DNA from: Roseihalotalea indica | GTDB taxonomy: Bacteria; Bacteroidota; Bacteroidia; Cytophagales; Cyclobacteriaceae | Reading direction: 5' to 3' | DNA: 64,000 nucleotides | Assembly: GCF_022458895.1 (NCBI RefSeq) | Contig: NZ_JAINFL010000007.1 | Location: 262,544 to 326,543, forward strand | In this document: one piece after another, positions 52,724 to 61,321 of the stretch | Layout: each line of letters opens with the position of its first letter | How positions within the stretch are numbered: position 1 is the first letter of the stretch | Translations under genes and position numbers: made by a program | The notes under the pieces: generated by a model | The model's input: the letters and a program-made list of their open reading frames with translations, nothing else | Database searches by the model: none | Told to the model about the DNA's origin: nothing

Positions 52724-55114
52724 CTACCACGAAAAGTCAATGACTATCCCCAACGTTGGCAGCGTGGCGCTATTATCAGCATCTTCTACTTCCACTAATG
52801 CCCTGGGTTCAGCAATTTGCCCTGCATCATTGCGCGCCAGCCCATATGAGGGTGCCTGCGGTAAATTACTTCCCAGTACATTTTGTATCTCAAAAAACAG
52901 ATTAAACGTCCACCCGGTAAAATTCCATTTCTTGTCAATCCGAATATCTGCCTGGTTGAAGGGTTGCAAGCGCGTAACACCTAGCTGATCATAATCCAGC
53001 ACAATGGTGGGGTAAGTATCGGTAGTCGTTTCTACATCAACCGGAGCATAAGGCGCCCGGCCCAGGTAGCGCACTCGCAAACCTACTTCCCAGTTTCGGG
53101 GTAGTTTATAACCTCCGGTAAAGGTTAGCAGGTGCCGGTTATCCCAGCGAGAGGGGAGGTAATTGCTTTCATTAGGGCCGGTGAACTCACTCCAGTAGAG
53201 CGTATAGGCCAGAATACCGTAGAAATTGCGCGTAAGCTTCTGCTGTAGCAGAAATTCCAACCCATAGGTGCGGCCTAAGCCCGTAGTAGAAATTTCTTCG
53301 TTGCCCAGCACTTCAAAGTCCCCACCCAGATTTGCCAGTGATACTCCTTCCCGTACTGACACGGGGTACTGCGAATATCGTTTGTAAAAGCCCTCCAGCG
53401 TGATGCGCGTTGAGCGGCGAGGCAGAAACTCCAGCCCGGCCACGTAATGGTCGCTGCGGGTATAATCTCCATCTTGATTGGTAAATTCTCCGCTTTGGTA
53501 CTGATAGCCGAGCACCGTATACGGCAGTATTTTATAATAACGGCCTACTGAAGTGTTGATCGTCCAGCGTGGAGAGAAAGTATAGGCTAGAGAAAATCGG
53601 GGAGAGAAGGTGTTAAACAGGTTCATACCTGCATCCGTAAAAGTGTTGCCATCCGCCCGAAAGCCAAAGGAGGGCGTTAGCTTTTCCTGAAAGAATGAGC
53701 GGGATACCTGCGCAAATAAGCCGAGTTTATAGAACTTCAGGTTTGTTTCGTACTCAGCGTTATTGACTACATCGCGGGTAGTATTGGTGTAGCGGGAGTG
53801 CTGTGCCAGGAAACCGCTGTTGATCGTCCAGTCGTTTACAAAGTTGGTAAGCTCAAAGCGTAGTTTATTCTCGTCTTCTACCGACACATTGCTGAAAAGC
53901 TCGTCGGCTTCATTTACGTTGTCGGCATAGCGGCGGAAGTTATTGTTCAGGATATTGCCGCTGAGCGTGGCCCGAAAAAAACCGTTGTTTTCCCGAAAGC
54001 GCTTACGCCAGCTTACCCCAATGGTGCTGGTCCATTGCTGAATAACGGGTACCTGATCGAGGATTGCCTGTTGCTCCTGAGTAGCATCTTCCGGTGGGTT
54101 GATCTGAAAGTTATCCAGTGAGCCGATGCCAATCAGGTTGATTTCATTGCGGTCGTCTATTTTATGATTGATCTTATACTGGTAATCCCAGTAGTCGGGT
54201 AGGAAGGGAAGGTCGATGAGCTGGAAGAGAAATTGAAGGTATGAGCGGCGGACTGAAAAGATAAATGTGGTGTTGGCCAGCGAGTCTTCCTCAGGAACTT
54301 TCAATAAAGGCCCTTCCAGCGTTACGGCGGCTTCGCTGGCTCCGAGGCGAAAGTTTAGGCGACGTTCCTGAGGGTTGCCAATCCGTTGATCAAATTGAAG
54401 GACACCCGACAGCACATTATCGTACTGGGCCGGGAAAGAACTGGTGCTAAGCGTGACACCCTCAATAAACGATACGTTCAGCAGCCCCACCGGACCACCC
54501 GCACTGCCTTGGGTAGCGAAGTGATTGATGTTGGGAATCTCCACTCCATCCAGGTAATAAACGTTCTCATTGGGCGCTCCGCCGCGGATAATAACATCGT
54601 TGCGGAAGCCGACTGAACCGGAGACTCCCGGCAACGACTGCACTACTTTGGCAATATCGTTATTACCACCGGGGTAGGTAGCGATTTCTTCCTGCGACAA
54701 CCGCTGTACGGAGTTGGGAGTTTCTACCAGCTTCTCAAACGGACTGGCCTCTACCACCACCTCGCTCAATTCATCCACCGACTCTTTAAGTGCGAAGTTC
54801 AGGTTCGGATTCCCCCCGGAACGCACCACCACATTGTAACGAGTGCTGGACTGATAGCCTACATAAGAGGCCGTTACATTATAAGTTTTGGTGGGAATAC
54901 TCTGAATAGTAAAGAAACCATTCACGTCGGTAATAGATCCCCGTTCGGTATCTTCCAGCCGAACTGTGACGCCAATCAGGGGTTCTTCCGTGCGCGAGTC
55001 TCTCACAAACCCGCTAAGCTCGCCAGTATTCTGCCCTAACGATGGGTGTGAGAGTACTATCAGGCTAAAAAATAAATAACAGGCAGCGGTGGTAAAAGTA
55101 AGGTTCATTGGCAA
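52724..55114 (-). CDS. TonB-dependent receptor with carboxypeptidase-regulatory-like domain
   Basis: 796 residues: signal peptide ending near SLGQ, a beta-sandwich domain (SGFVRDSRTEEPLIGVTVRLE), a plug (PGVSGSVGFRNDVIIRGG, ENVYYLDGVEIPN), and a barrel ending in aromatic residues (VIDFSW). It lacks STN and SusD, so it is not a SusC. The ligand is unknown; nothing in the neighbourhood points to a substrate. The next gene upstream on this strand is an ABC permease. Confidence 0.9.
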   Translation of the reverse strand: MPMNLTFTTAACYLFFSLIVLSHPSLGQNTGELSGFVRDSRTEEPLIGVTVRLEDTERGSITDVNGFFTIQSIPTKTYNVTASYVGYQSSTRYNVVVRSGGNPNLNFALKESVDELSEVVVEASPFEKLVETPNSVQRLSQEEIATYPGGNNDIAKVVQSLPGVSGSVGFRNDVIIRGGAPNENVYYLDGVEIPNINHFATQGSAGGPVGLLNVSFIEGVTLSTSSFPAQYDNVLSGVLQFDQRIGNPQERRLNFRLGASEAAVTLEGPLLKVPEEDSLANTTFIFSVRRSYLQFLFQLIDLPFLPDYWDYQYKINHKIDDRNEINLIGIGSLDNFQINPPEDATQEQQAILDQVPVIQQWTSTIGVSWRKRFRENNGFFRATLSGNILNNNFRRYADNVNEADELFSNVSVEDENKLRFELTNFVNDWTINSGFLAQHSRYTNTTRDVVNNAEYETNLKFYKLGLFAQVSRSFFQEKLTPSFGFRADGNTFTDAGMNLFNTFSPRFSLAYTFSPRWTINTSVGRYYKILPYTVLGYQYQSGEFTNQDGDYTRSDHYVAGLEFLPRRSTRITLEGFYKRYSQYPVSVREGVSLANLGGDFEVLGNEEISTTGLGRTYGLEFLLQQKLTRNFYGILAYTLYWSEFTGPNESNYLPSRWDNRHLLTFTGGYKLPRNWEVGLRVRYLGRAPYAPVDVETTTDTYPTIVLDYDQLGVTRLQPFNQADIRIDKKWNFTGWTFNLFFEIQNVLGSNLPQAPSYGLARNDAGQIAEPRALVEVEDADNSATLPTLGIVIDFSW

Positions 55115-55319
55115 AGTGGCTCGTAAGATGGCTGTTTAATAATCTTTGTATTGAACCAATTTGGTTTCAATACTTAAAGAAGCTGAGCCTTATGATTAGG
55201 TGTTTTTGAATAGTAAAGCAAATCAAAAGAAAAATAGGAAACACTTTACCACGCTTATCAATGACCCCTGTGCAAAGAAACATGTCAGGGGATGAATACT
55301 ACTGCAAAAGCAAACCTAC

Positions 55320-57689
55320 CTATTCTTCCCGAAGAATCTTCGCTGGATTAACCAGGCTTAACCGGATAATCTGCATAGAAATAGCCGCAATGGCGATCAC
55401 AGACAATAGGAGCGATGGCACCAGAATATGCTGGAAACCCAGGAAAATCCGGTAGCTATACTCGTGTAACCACGAGTCCATAACGTAGTACGAGATGGGA
55501 GCACCAATGGCGGTGGCTATGAGCAGTAGAAGCAAATACTTTTTGAAAAACAATACCAAAATAGCTTGAGAAGAAGCGCCGAACGTCTTTCTAATGCCTA
55601 CTTCTACCTTACTATTCGATGCCTCAAACAGGGAAAGTCCGATAAGACCCAGGCACGCTAGGAACACCGATACGAAGGTGAAGACCCGAAAGACTTTACG
55701 AAAGAATGTTTCAGCATCGTATTGAGCGTAGTATATATCGGTCAACACAAAGTACTCAAAGGGTTGATCCTTATAAACCGTTTGCCACTTTTCCTTCAGT
55801 TCAGCCACTTTATCGCTCAACGTATGCGTTGCCTCAGCAGTAAAGTTCACGGTAATGTAGCCTCTTCTGGGGTTGTATTTTAAAATAATAGGCTCAATAG
55901 TCTCCTTCAGCGAGGTCTTATGGTAGTTTTTCACCACCCCGATAATCGTATAGGTCTCACCATTTTCCTGATCTATCAGGGTCTGGTGGATGGCTTCTTC
56001 GGGAGGTAAGCCTAGCATACGGGCCGAGGTTTCATTAATAATAACCTTATCATTATTCGAAAACTCCCCGCCCGCCGCTGAGAAAGTACCACCTGCCAGA
56101 AACTGTATTCCGTAAGTTTGTATAAAACTGGTATCTACTTGATTAATATACAACAGCGGTTTTTTATCCGAACCCGTTAGCGAAAAGTACACTTCGTGCC
56201 GATACGATTGGCCGGGAATCGTAGACGATGTGGTGACCTGTTCTATCCAGGAGAGGTCGGCGAACGCTCTTTTAATGGCAAACATCCTTTTTTGCTTACC
56301 TTGCCCTCTGTCTTTCGGCGGTTTTATAATGAGCTTGTTGGTAGGGTTAAACCCTAAGTCCTGACCCATCATAAAGTCCATCTGGGAGGAAATAACGAAG
56401 GTGCCGATAATCATGACCGATGAAATGGCAAACTGCGCTACGACTAACCCTTTGCGTAGTCCCCTTCCGCGCAGGTCAGTGATCTTACCTGTGCTCGACA
56501 AACCACTGATCTTTTTAGCCACCAGAAAGGTGGATGGATAGAGAGAAGTGAGGAGAGCTCCGACAAAAAATGTGATAAAAAAGAGCGTATTAATGTAGAG
56601 GCTATTATCAAACAGCGGTAAAAGATGGTAACCCGTTAGTTCTATGAAATAATCATACGAGAACATTAGGAACAAAATGGTGAGTACTAAGGCGATACAG
56701 TTTACGAACAACGACTCAAAAACAAACTGCTCTACCAGCTGCTTATTGGATGAACCCAGTGCTTTTCTAATGACAACCTCCCCAAACCGGTTCAGGGACT
56801 GAGCTATGGAAAGATTTACAAAATTGATCCAGGACAGCACTAATACGGACAACCCAATCAGGGCCAGCATCCACTCAAAGGCAGATAGCCGGGGGGTAAG
56901 GGGCGATAGCAACACCGAAACTTCCCGACCCTCATCTTTAAAAATAGGTAAGCCGGAGATATACCCTGATAGCTTTTGAGACAATTCATAGGGATCGGTG
57001 CCCTCGGTTACCTTAATAAACTGATGATAAAAAGGACCATCCCAAAGCTCATCTCCGGGAAGCCCTACCAATAACATATCAAATTGAAAGCGGGAGTTAC
57101 GGGGCAAATCTTCCAACACACTGGTGATTGTCCAATCATGGTGCTCGCCCCATGGCTTCCGGGTAGTAATGGTTTGGCCCAGTGGATTATTGTCATCAAA
57201 GTATTTCTCAGCAAGGGTATGGGTAATCACCGCTGAATAGGGTGCCGACAAAGCGTTCTTCTGGCTTCCCGGCAAGGCTTTAAAGGTGAACATATTCAGA
57301 AAAGAAGAGTCTACCCCAAAGATGCGGCTCTCATTATGGCTGATAATTTCTCCCGCTTCATTGGTAACCTGTACCAGCGTTTCTACCTGCGGGTTAAAGG
57401 TGGTATAGTTAACAACTTCGGGAAGGCTCTGCTGAGCAGATACCGCCACTCCCCGGTAGGTTCCCCCACCCACACTTTCGGTGTTCCCGTTTCTTTTCTC
57501 TACCTGGTTAAGGCGAAAGATAGTTTCCTGGTGTTCATGAAAGGTATCAAACGTTAAGCTATAACCAACGTACTTGGCAATGATAATGGCTGAGGTCATC
57601 CCCACCAGCAACCCCAGAATGTTGAGCGTATAAGGAATCTTGTTTCTCCCCAGAACCTTAAAAAAAACCTTAGTATAGTGTCCTAGCAT
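55320..57689 (-). CDS. FtsX/MacB-type ABC transporter permease
   Basis: 789 residues with an N-terminal helix (YTLNILGLLVGMTSAI), a periplasmic MacB-like core domain, three helices (about 285-420, FEWMLALIGLSVLVLSWI), a second periplasmic domain and three more helices ending NPAKILREE. This double-FtsX form is common in Bacteroidota. Such permeases drive lipoprotein or peptide extrusion, or signalling, with a separate ATPase; none is next to it. Confidence 0.9.
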   Translation of the reverse strand: MLGHYTKVFFKVLGRNKIPYTLNILGLLVGMTSAIIIAKYVGYSLTFDTFHEHQETIFRLNQVEKRNGNTESVGGGTYRGVAVSAQQSLPEVVNYTTFNPQVETLVQVTNEAGEIISHNESRIFGVDSSFLNMFTFKALPGSQKNALSAPYSAVITHTLAEKYFDDNNPLGQTITTRKPWGEHHDWTITSVLEDLPRNSRFQFDMLLVGLPGDELWDGPFYHQFIKVTEGTDPYELSQKLSGYISGLPIFKDEGREVSVLLSPLTPRLSAFEWMLALIGLSVLVLSWINFVNLSIAQSLNRFGEVVIRKALGSSNKQLVEQFVFESLFVNCIALVLTILFLMFSYDYFIELTGYHLLPLFDNSLYINTLFFITFFVGALLTSLYPSTFLVAKKISGLSSTGKITDLRGRGLRKGLVVAQFAISSVMIIGTFVISSQMDFMMGQDLGFNPTNKLIIKPPKDRGQGKQKRMFAIKRAFADLSWIEQVTTSSTIPGQSYRHEVYFSLTGSDKKPLLYINQVDTSFIQTYGIQFLAGGTFSAAGGEFSNNDKVIINETSARMLGLPPEEAIHQTLIDQENGETYTIIGVVKNYHKTSLKETIEPIILKYNPRRGYITVNFTAEATHTLSDKVAELKEKWQTVYKDQPFEYFVLTDIYYAQYDAETFFRKVFRVFTFVSVFLACLGLIGLSLFEASNSKVEVGIRKTFGASSQAILVLFFKKYLLLLLIATAIGAPISYYVMDSWLHEYSYRIFLGFQHILVPSLLLSVIAIAAISMQIIRLSLVNPAKILREE

Positions 57690-57852
57690 CGCTTCTGTTT
57701 TTTACGTGATGTGATGTACTTTTTTATAAAGCCCGACTGGGTAGTTCCCCAATCGTATGCAGGCAACGCCGCAGTTCTTAAGGTCAGGTGTGATCAATAA
57801 CGAAAAGAAAGCTACAAAAAACTATCGAGTATTGCTCAACTACATTGCACAA

Positions 57853-57956
57853 CGTCATAGCGAGAAGCGAAGCGCCGAAGCTATCTCCCGTCTTTATAGA
57901 AACAGTCTTCCACATGGAAAGAGATTGCTTCCCTCGTGCCCTCGTTTGCAATGAGG
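57853..57956. repeat. Degenerate REP-like palindromic element
   Basis: The left arm begins CGTCATAGCGAGAAGCGAAG and runs to CTATCTCCC (57853-57889). The right arm (57920-57956) is GAGATTGCTTCCC...GCAATGAGG. They are imperfect inverted copies of the common CGTCATTGCGAG...GAAGCAATCTC palindrome seen dispersed in many genomes. A short frame over it (57757-57954) is not a gene. Confidence 0.65.
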
Positions 57957-57977
57957 GGGTGAAATACCCCTACTTAG

Positions 57978-58010
57978 CCTACCGTGCCTGAGTGCAAGCG
58001 GTAGGTTTTT
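57978..58010 (+). terminator. Hairpin with T-tract (plus-strand form)
   Basis: CCTACCG (57978-57984) and CGGTAGG (57999-58005) pair perfectly, followed by TTTTT. In terminator form it faces the plus strand, yet no plus-strand gene precedes it. It abuts the stop of the minus-strand lipoprotein gene and may end that transcript. Confidence 0.55.
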
Positions 58011-58771
58011 CAAAAGCCCCACAGGGCGAGCAGGTCGTCGCGGCGCATCCCGGCTTCAATATCAGGGCTGAGTTGCCAGCGAATGAGCTGTTTATCAATA
58101 TCGGCGTAGCGGGGCAGACAGGTCCATTGCTGGTAGAAAATGCTGGTGGGGTAGTCATCAGAGTCCTGCATTAAGCCGAGCGACTGGGTGAGTTCTTCTC
58201 GCAAGAGGTGTTTCTGGCAGTTGGTTTCTTGGGTACGCTCCATATCTACGTACATACTGCCCTGGTAAATTTGGTACTCATCATCCCAGTAAATCCAGAA
58301 AACCCCGTAGTTATCTTCGACCAACGGTGAGGCCGACGGTTCATATTTCCTGGTATAGGTCCGTCGGTCACCAAAATAAATCAGGTAGTTAGACTCATCC
58401 TGGGTAGATACTCGCTGTAAGGTAATACCTCCGCTCAACGCATTAATCTCAGCCATAACCCCATCCAGTTCATCCATAAGTTCGGTATAAGTAGTATCAA
58501 CCACATAGATACGCATATCATCTCGCCATTTTTTTACCCGCTCCGGGTTGTCTTCCAGCTCACTTTCCAGACTGATCTTCAGGAAATACTCATGCTCATC
58601 GGTTAGCACCTTAGGCTCTTCTTCCGGAGGTGGCACAATCAGGTCATCTTCCTGCTCGCAGGCACTAATTCCAAAAATCAGCAGTGCCCAAATCAAGGCA
58701 CGGTTAAGCAGGGGGGAGTTATAGGAACAGGTGTAGTTAAAAAAGTAGAACATGAGGTGGTAGGTTAGCAA
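58010..58771 (-). CDS. Lipoprotein with DUF2927-like metallopeptidase fold
   Basis: 253 residues. A lipobox GISAC follows a hydrophobic stretch, and Glu/Pro-rich residues come next. The C-terminal HLLREELTQSLGLMQDSDD matches the DUF2927 signature, with His and two Glu in a zinc-protease-like spacing; TGT-type promoter cues are not seen. It is probably attached to the outer or inner membrane, periplasmic side. Peptidase activity is inference. The start may instead be the second in-frame ATG at 58753. Confidence 0.7.
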   Translation of the reverse strand: MLTYHLMFYFFNYTCSYNSPLLNRALIWALLIFGISACEQEDDLIVPPPEEEPKVLTDEHEYFLKISLESELEDNPERVKKWRDDMRIYVVDTTYTELMDELDGVMAEINALSGGITLQRVSTQDESNYLIYFGDRRTYTRKYEPSASPLVEDNYGVFWIYWDDEYQIYQGSMYVDMERTQETNCQKHLLREELTQSLGLMQDSDDYPTSIFYQQWTCLPRYADIDKQLIRWQLSPDIEAGMRRDDLLALWGF

Positions 58772-59443
58772 CGGTTATATAAAAAAATATGTGGCCAGCA
58801 GTAATTTTAATGGGGGTTAAGGTGATAAAATACCGGCTACTATACCCAATAAACGAAGATAAGCGCCTATCGTTTGGCGGCAGTTGCATCTTGGATAAGT
58901 ACAATAATTGCCTTTCGCTAAGTAGTTCCGGGTAAATACTGACAGGCGGGTTGTTACTTTCTGATAATCAGGCTCTAAGGAACTGTTGAAGGTGTCTGCC
59001 TAAAGTAGTGTACACTTCGAAGCAAAGATCAGAGCGATCGGCGTACGTAAGGCGACTTCCGCAGTAGAGGCAGGGCGGGGAGAGGGGAAATCAACGGGGT
59101 TTTCATATTACCTACCTGGGTAGTTTTCTGGGGTGTCAGAGAGATTTCTTCGGTAAAAGAAACTTCTACTGGTTAAAGTATACAATAGGTTGCTGACCAG
59201 CTTTTCAAGCAATTTATAGGCTACCTCTCTAAAATGGTGCAGATGCTCTTGATGAATGAGGTATTTCATCTATTCAGGTGTTAGTTGTTTGTTCACTTTA
59301 CTCATAAGCTTGGGCTTTTTAGGGGAAATAGTACATGTGTACCGAATTAAAAGCTCTTGAGTGGCATGGAAGAAGAAAAAGAGAGAATCTTGTTATTGTG
59401 CGTAGCGAATTGATTTTTTCACCCTGTTAAAACGAAAATCACG
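58772..59443. other. Long intergenic region
   Basis: About 670 bp. A minus-strand frame of 53 codons (59108-59269, begins MKYLIHQEHLHHF) is possible but has no recognised domain. CTACC and GGTAG form only a 5-bp hairpin at about 59112. No promoter of the expected form was found before the HU-like gene. Confidence 0.4.
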
Positions 59444-59872
59444 ATGAGCATTCCATTCAATGTTATACCGAAACCCAACCCGCTGAACCGGGAAGAGCCA
59501 ATGAAGTATTACGCCGTTGCCCAAAGTAATGGGGAGGTTGATTTTCGAACCTTAGCGAAGGAGATTGCAGAGATTACCACAGTGAGCCTGCCCGATGCGG
59601 TGGCCGCGTTGGAATCTTTGGTGATGATTATTCCACGACACATTGAAAGAGGTGAAATTATCCGGCTGGGAGAGTTAGGATCGATCCGGATAACTATCAA
59701 TAGCGAAGGCTGCGATACCGAAGAAGCAGTAAACCATACCAAGATAAAGAAAGCTAATTACCGCTTTAAAGCCGGCCCGGAATTACAGAATACCTTAAAG
59801 ACATTAAAATACCAGAAGGTGAAAAAAGATAGTTCGCCTCAGCTCAACGGCGGGCCTGTTATTAACACGTAA
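59444..59872 (+). CDS. HU-like DNA-binding protein (Bacteroidota HU-HIG type)
   Basis: 142 residues. The N-terminal helical part (EVDFRTLAKEIAEITTVSL, PDAVAALESLVMIIP) and the ERGEIIRLGELGSIRITI strand region match the DNABII fold. The C-terminal tail is basic (KIKKANYRFKAG). It binds and bends DNA, organising the nucleoid. It is followed by a terminator and then by a strictly periodic A-tract array, a suggestive neighbour because HU prefers bent DNA. Confidence 0.85.
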   Translation: MSIPFNVIPKPNPLNREEPMKYYAVAQSNGEVDFRTLAKEIAEITTVSLPDAVAALESLVMIIPRHIERGEIIRLGELGSIRITINSEGCDTEEAVNHTKIKKANYRFKAGPELQNTLKTLKYQKVKKDSSPQLNGGPVINT

Positions 59873-59893
59873 CTCAAACCACAATTGGAGTAG

Positions 59894-59927
59894 AAAAACC
59901 CGAGGGCTGTTGCCCTTGGGTTTTTTT
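59894..59927 (+). terminator. Rho-independent terminator after the HU-like gene
   Basis: ACCCGAGGGC (59898-59907) pairs with GCCCTTGGGT (59912-59921), one G-T pair, 4-nt loop, followed by a run of T. Confidence 0.9.
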
Positions 59928-59961
59928 GTGTTTTTTCCTGAAATTCTTCCCAATATGAGAC

Positions 59962-60087
59962 AAAAAGCTAGGAAGCTTTTAAAAAAAGCTTTGTAGTTTT
60001 TCGAAAAAGCTTCCTAGCTTTTCGAAAAAGCTCTTGAGAAGTTCGAAAAGTCCTCTAGAGAAGTCGAAAAACCCTCCTAATGGAGTT
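59962..60087. repeat. Six-unit 21-bp tandem array with phased A-tracts
   Basis: A-tracts begin at 59962, 59983, 60004, 60025, 60046 and 60067, exactly 21 bp apart. Units 1 and 3 (AAAAGCT...AGCTTTT) are perfect short hairpins; the others carry different dyads in the same place (CTC/GAG, CTCTAGAG, CTCC/GGAG). The two best inverted copies are 59963-59980 and 60005-60022, 18/18 complementary. Twenty-one bases is two DNA turns, so the A-tracts lie on one face and should bend the DNA. The minus strand also reads as a heptad-repeat peptide. Confidence 0.85.
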
Positions 60088-60107
60088 GCACGCTTCTTCA
60101 TCAGCAT
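59979..60107 (-). CDS. Candidate 42-residue heptad-repeat peptide
   Basis: The 21-bp array is in phase with an open frame on the minus strand: ATG at 60107 (or 60101), stop TAA at 59979-59981. After MLMKKRA, successive heptads read roughly FELLKS, FFEKLGS, FFEKLQS, FF. Phe/Leu positions recur every seven residues, as in an amphipathic helix. The phase continues after the stop (KLPSF). No ribosome-binding site or promoter was recognised, and it may simply be repeat DNA, so coding is tentative. Confidence 0.3.
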   Translation of the reverse strand: MLMKKRATPLGGFFDFSRGLFELLKSFFEKLGSFFEKLQSFF

Positions 60108-60179
60108 TTTTCAGACTCGTTTCCTATAGGATACCGTTAGCACCTGACAACTACCCAAAAAGCTACCTATTCTTAACCA

Positions 60180-60209
60180 GAGCTTTCTAGTGCGCTAGAC
60201 TAAAAGCTC
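60180..60209. repeat. Short hairpin between repeat array and GNAT gene
   Basis: GAGCTTT (60180-60186) and AAAGCTC (60203-60209) pair, with CTAG/CTAG inside. No T-tract on either side. The rest of 60088-60298 shows nothing notable. Confidence 0.4.
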
Positions 60210-60298
60210 AGCGGGTGTGAGTAGGCATGTACGGAGAAGCATGGGAGCCCCGCCTTGAGATTGCTTGTATGAGCTGGGGAAGCTGAAAGCAAAAAAGC

Positions 60299-60865
60299 CT
60301 ACTTTTTTAGAAACTCATCTTTAAGAATAGAGAACATGTGCATATCGAAGTGGCGATCATCCCAGTACATCCACTGCCGAAGCATACCTTCGTGGGTGAA
60401 ACCGGCTTTGAGCAATACCTTCTGCGAAAAGATGTTTCCGTCAATTACTTCCGCTTCTACCCGGTTAACGGAAAGGATATTAAACGCAAAATCTACGATA
60501 GCCCGCACCGCCTCCGTAGTATAACCCCGATTCCAGTAGCGCGATTGCAGGTCATAACCTATGTTGGCCCGATGGTTTGGCAAGTAATGATTAACCCCAA
60601 TGGTGCCGATAATCCCCGGCTTTCGTTTAAGCGAAATGCCCCAGCGAATCCCTTGCCGGTCCCGATACCGGCGGTGAAACCAGTCTAGCAGCGGTTGGCC
60701 ATCCTCTTCGTAGAGCAGGGTTTTTACATTGTAGTACCGGGTTACCGCACTATCTCCAAACAAGGCAAACAGGTCTTTCAGATGGGCTTGCTTAATCTCA
60801 ATCAGCGATAGCCGGTCAGTTTCAAGGGTTGGAAAGGTGGTAAAGGCTTTTTCGATTAAATCCAT
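60299..60865 (-). CDS. GNAT N-acetyltransferase (RimJ/RimL-like)
   Basis: 188 residues: LETDRLSLIEI, the GTIGVNHY strand and NIGYDLQSRYWNRGYTTEA with the acetyl-CoA pyrophosphate loop, then VEAEVIDGN and SQKVLLKAGF. These are typical of the RimJ/RimL branch that acetylates N-termini of ribosomal or other proteins, or small molecules. It is a single gene; substrate unknown. Confidence 0.9.
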   Translation of the reverse strand: MDLIEKAFTTFPTLETDRLSLIEIKQAHLKDLFALFGDSAVTRYYNVKTLLYEEDGQPLLDWFHRRYRDRQGIRWGISLKRKPGIIGTIGVNHYLPNHRANIGYDLQSRYWNRGYTTEAVRAIVDFAFNILSVNRVEAEVIDGNIFSQKVLLKAGFTHEGMLRQWMYWDDRHFDMHMFSILKDEFLKK

Positions 60866-61321
60866 CCTTATAGCATATTGGAAAAGACTTCCTATTCAGA
60901 ACATAGTAACTACTAATACAGACAGACTTTTCCCCCGTTTTGTTGCTAATGTTTCACCCTAGTAACAACCAAGATTACACTATTTTATCCCCCTCACCCT
61001 ACGCACAGTGAACCAAGCCCCCACCAGAAGTTTCTCCAACCCACAAAAGAAATAGCTCCATCCTACCACCCCCACTATAACAACCCTCCCCTTGAACGTC
61101 CCCACACCCCCTCAATTCTCAGTGAATAAACTAAGAACACCCTTCTTAGCAGCTGTCTTTACTTAAGGGGAAAGCTTGCTGTCCGAACGAAGTGAGTTTC
61201 AAGCTTTCCTAGATTTTTTGCATACTTTTTCATCGATGGAAAAAGTATGAGCCCGCCCGGCTTCAGGGCTACCACCAAGAAAGTAAAGAAAAAACTCCCC
61301 CAAATTTACTAATTTCACCCC
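60866..61321. other. C-rich, G-poor intergenic stretch
   Basis: No gene is seen. Counted directly, 61021-61140 has 49 C and 9 G on the plus strand. It ends with the first copy of the 79-bp repeat and a hairpin CATACTTTTTC / GAAAAAGTATG (61221-61248). Confidence 0.55.
61167..61245. repeat. 79-bp dispersed repeat, copy 1
   Basis: It begins GGGGAAAGCTTGCTGTC and ends CATCGATGGAAAAAG. GGAAAGCTTG (61169-61178) and CAAGCTTTCC (61200-61209) form a perfect 10-bp inverted repeat. It matches 63778-63856 at 75 of 79 positions, all four differences in the hairpin loop. In this copy the following bases complete a second hairpin. Confidence 0.9.

Noticed and set aside
57757..57954. A 65-codon plus-strand frame rich in Arg/Ser
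   Set aside because: It is read through the REP-like palindrome and has no domain; the composition is that of the repeat.
59108..59269. A 53-codon minus-strand frame in the spacer before the HU-like gene
   Set aside because: No recognised similarity and no expression signals.
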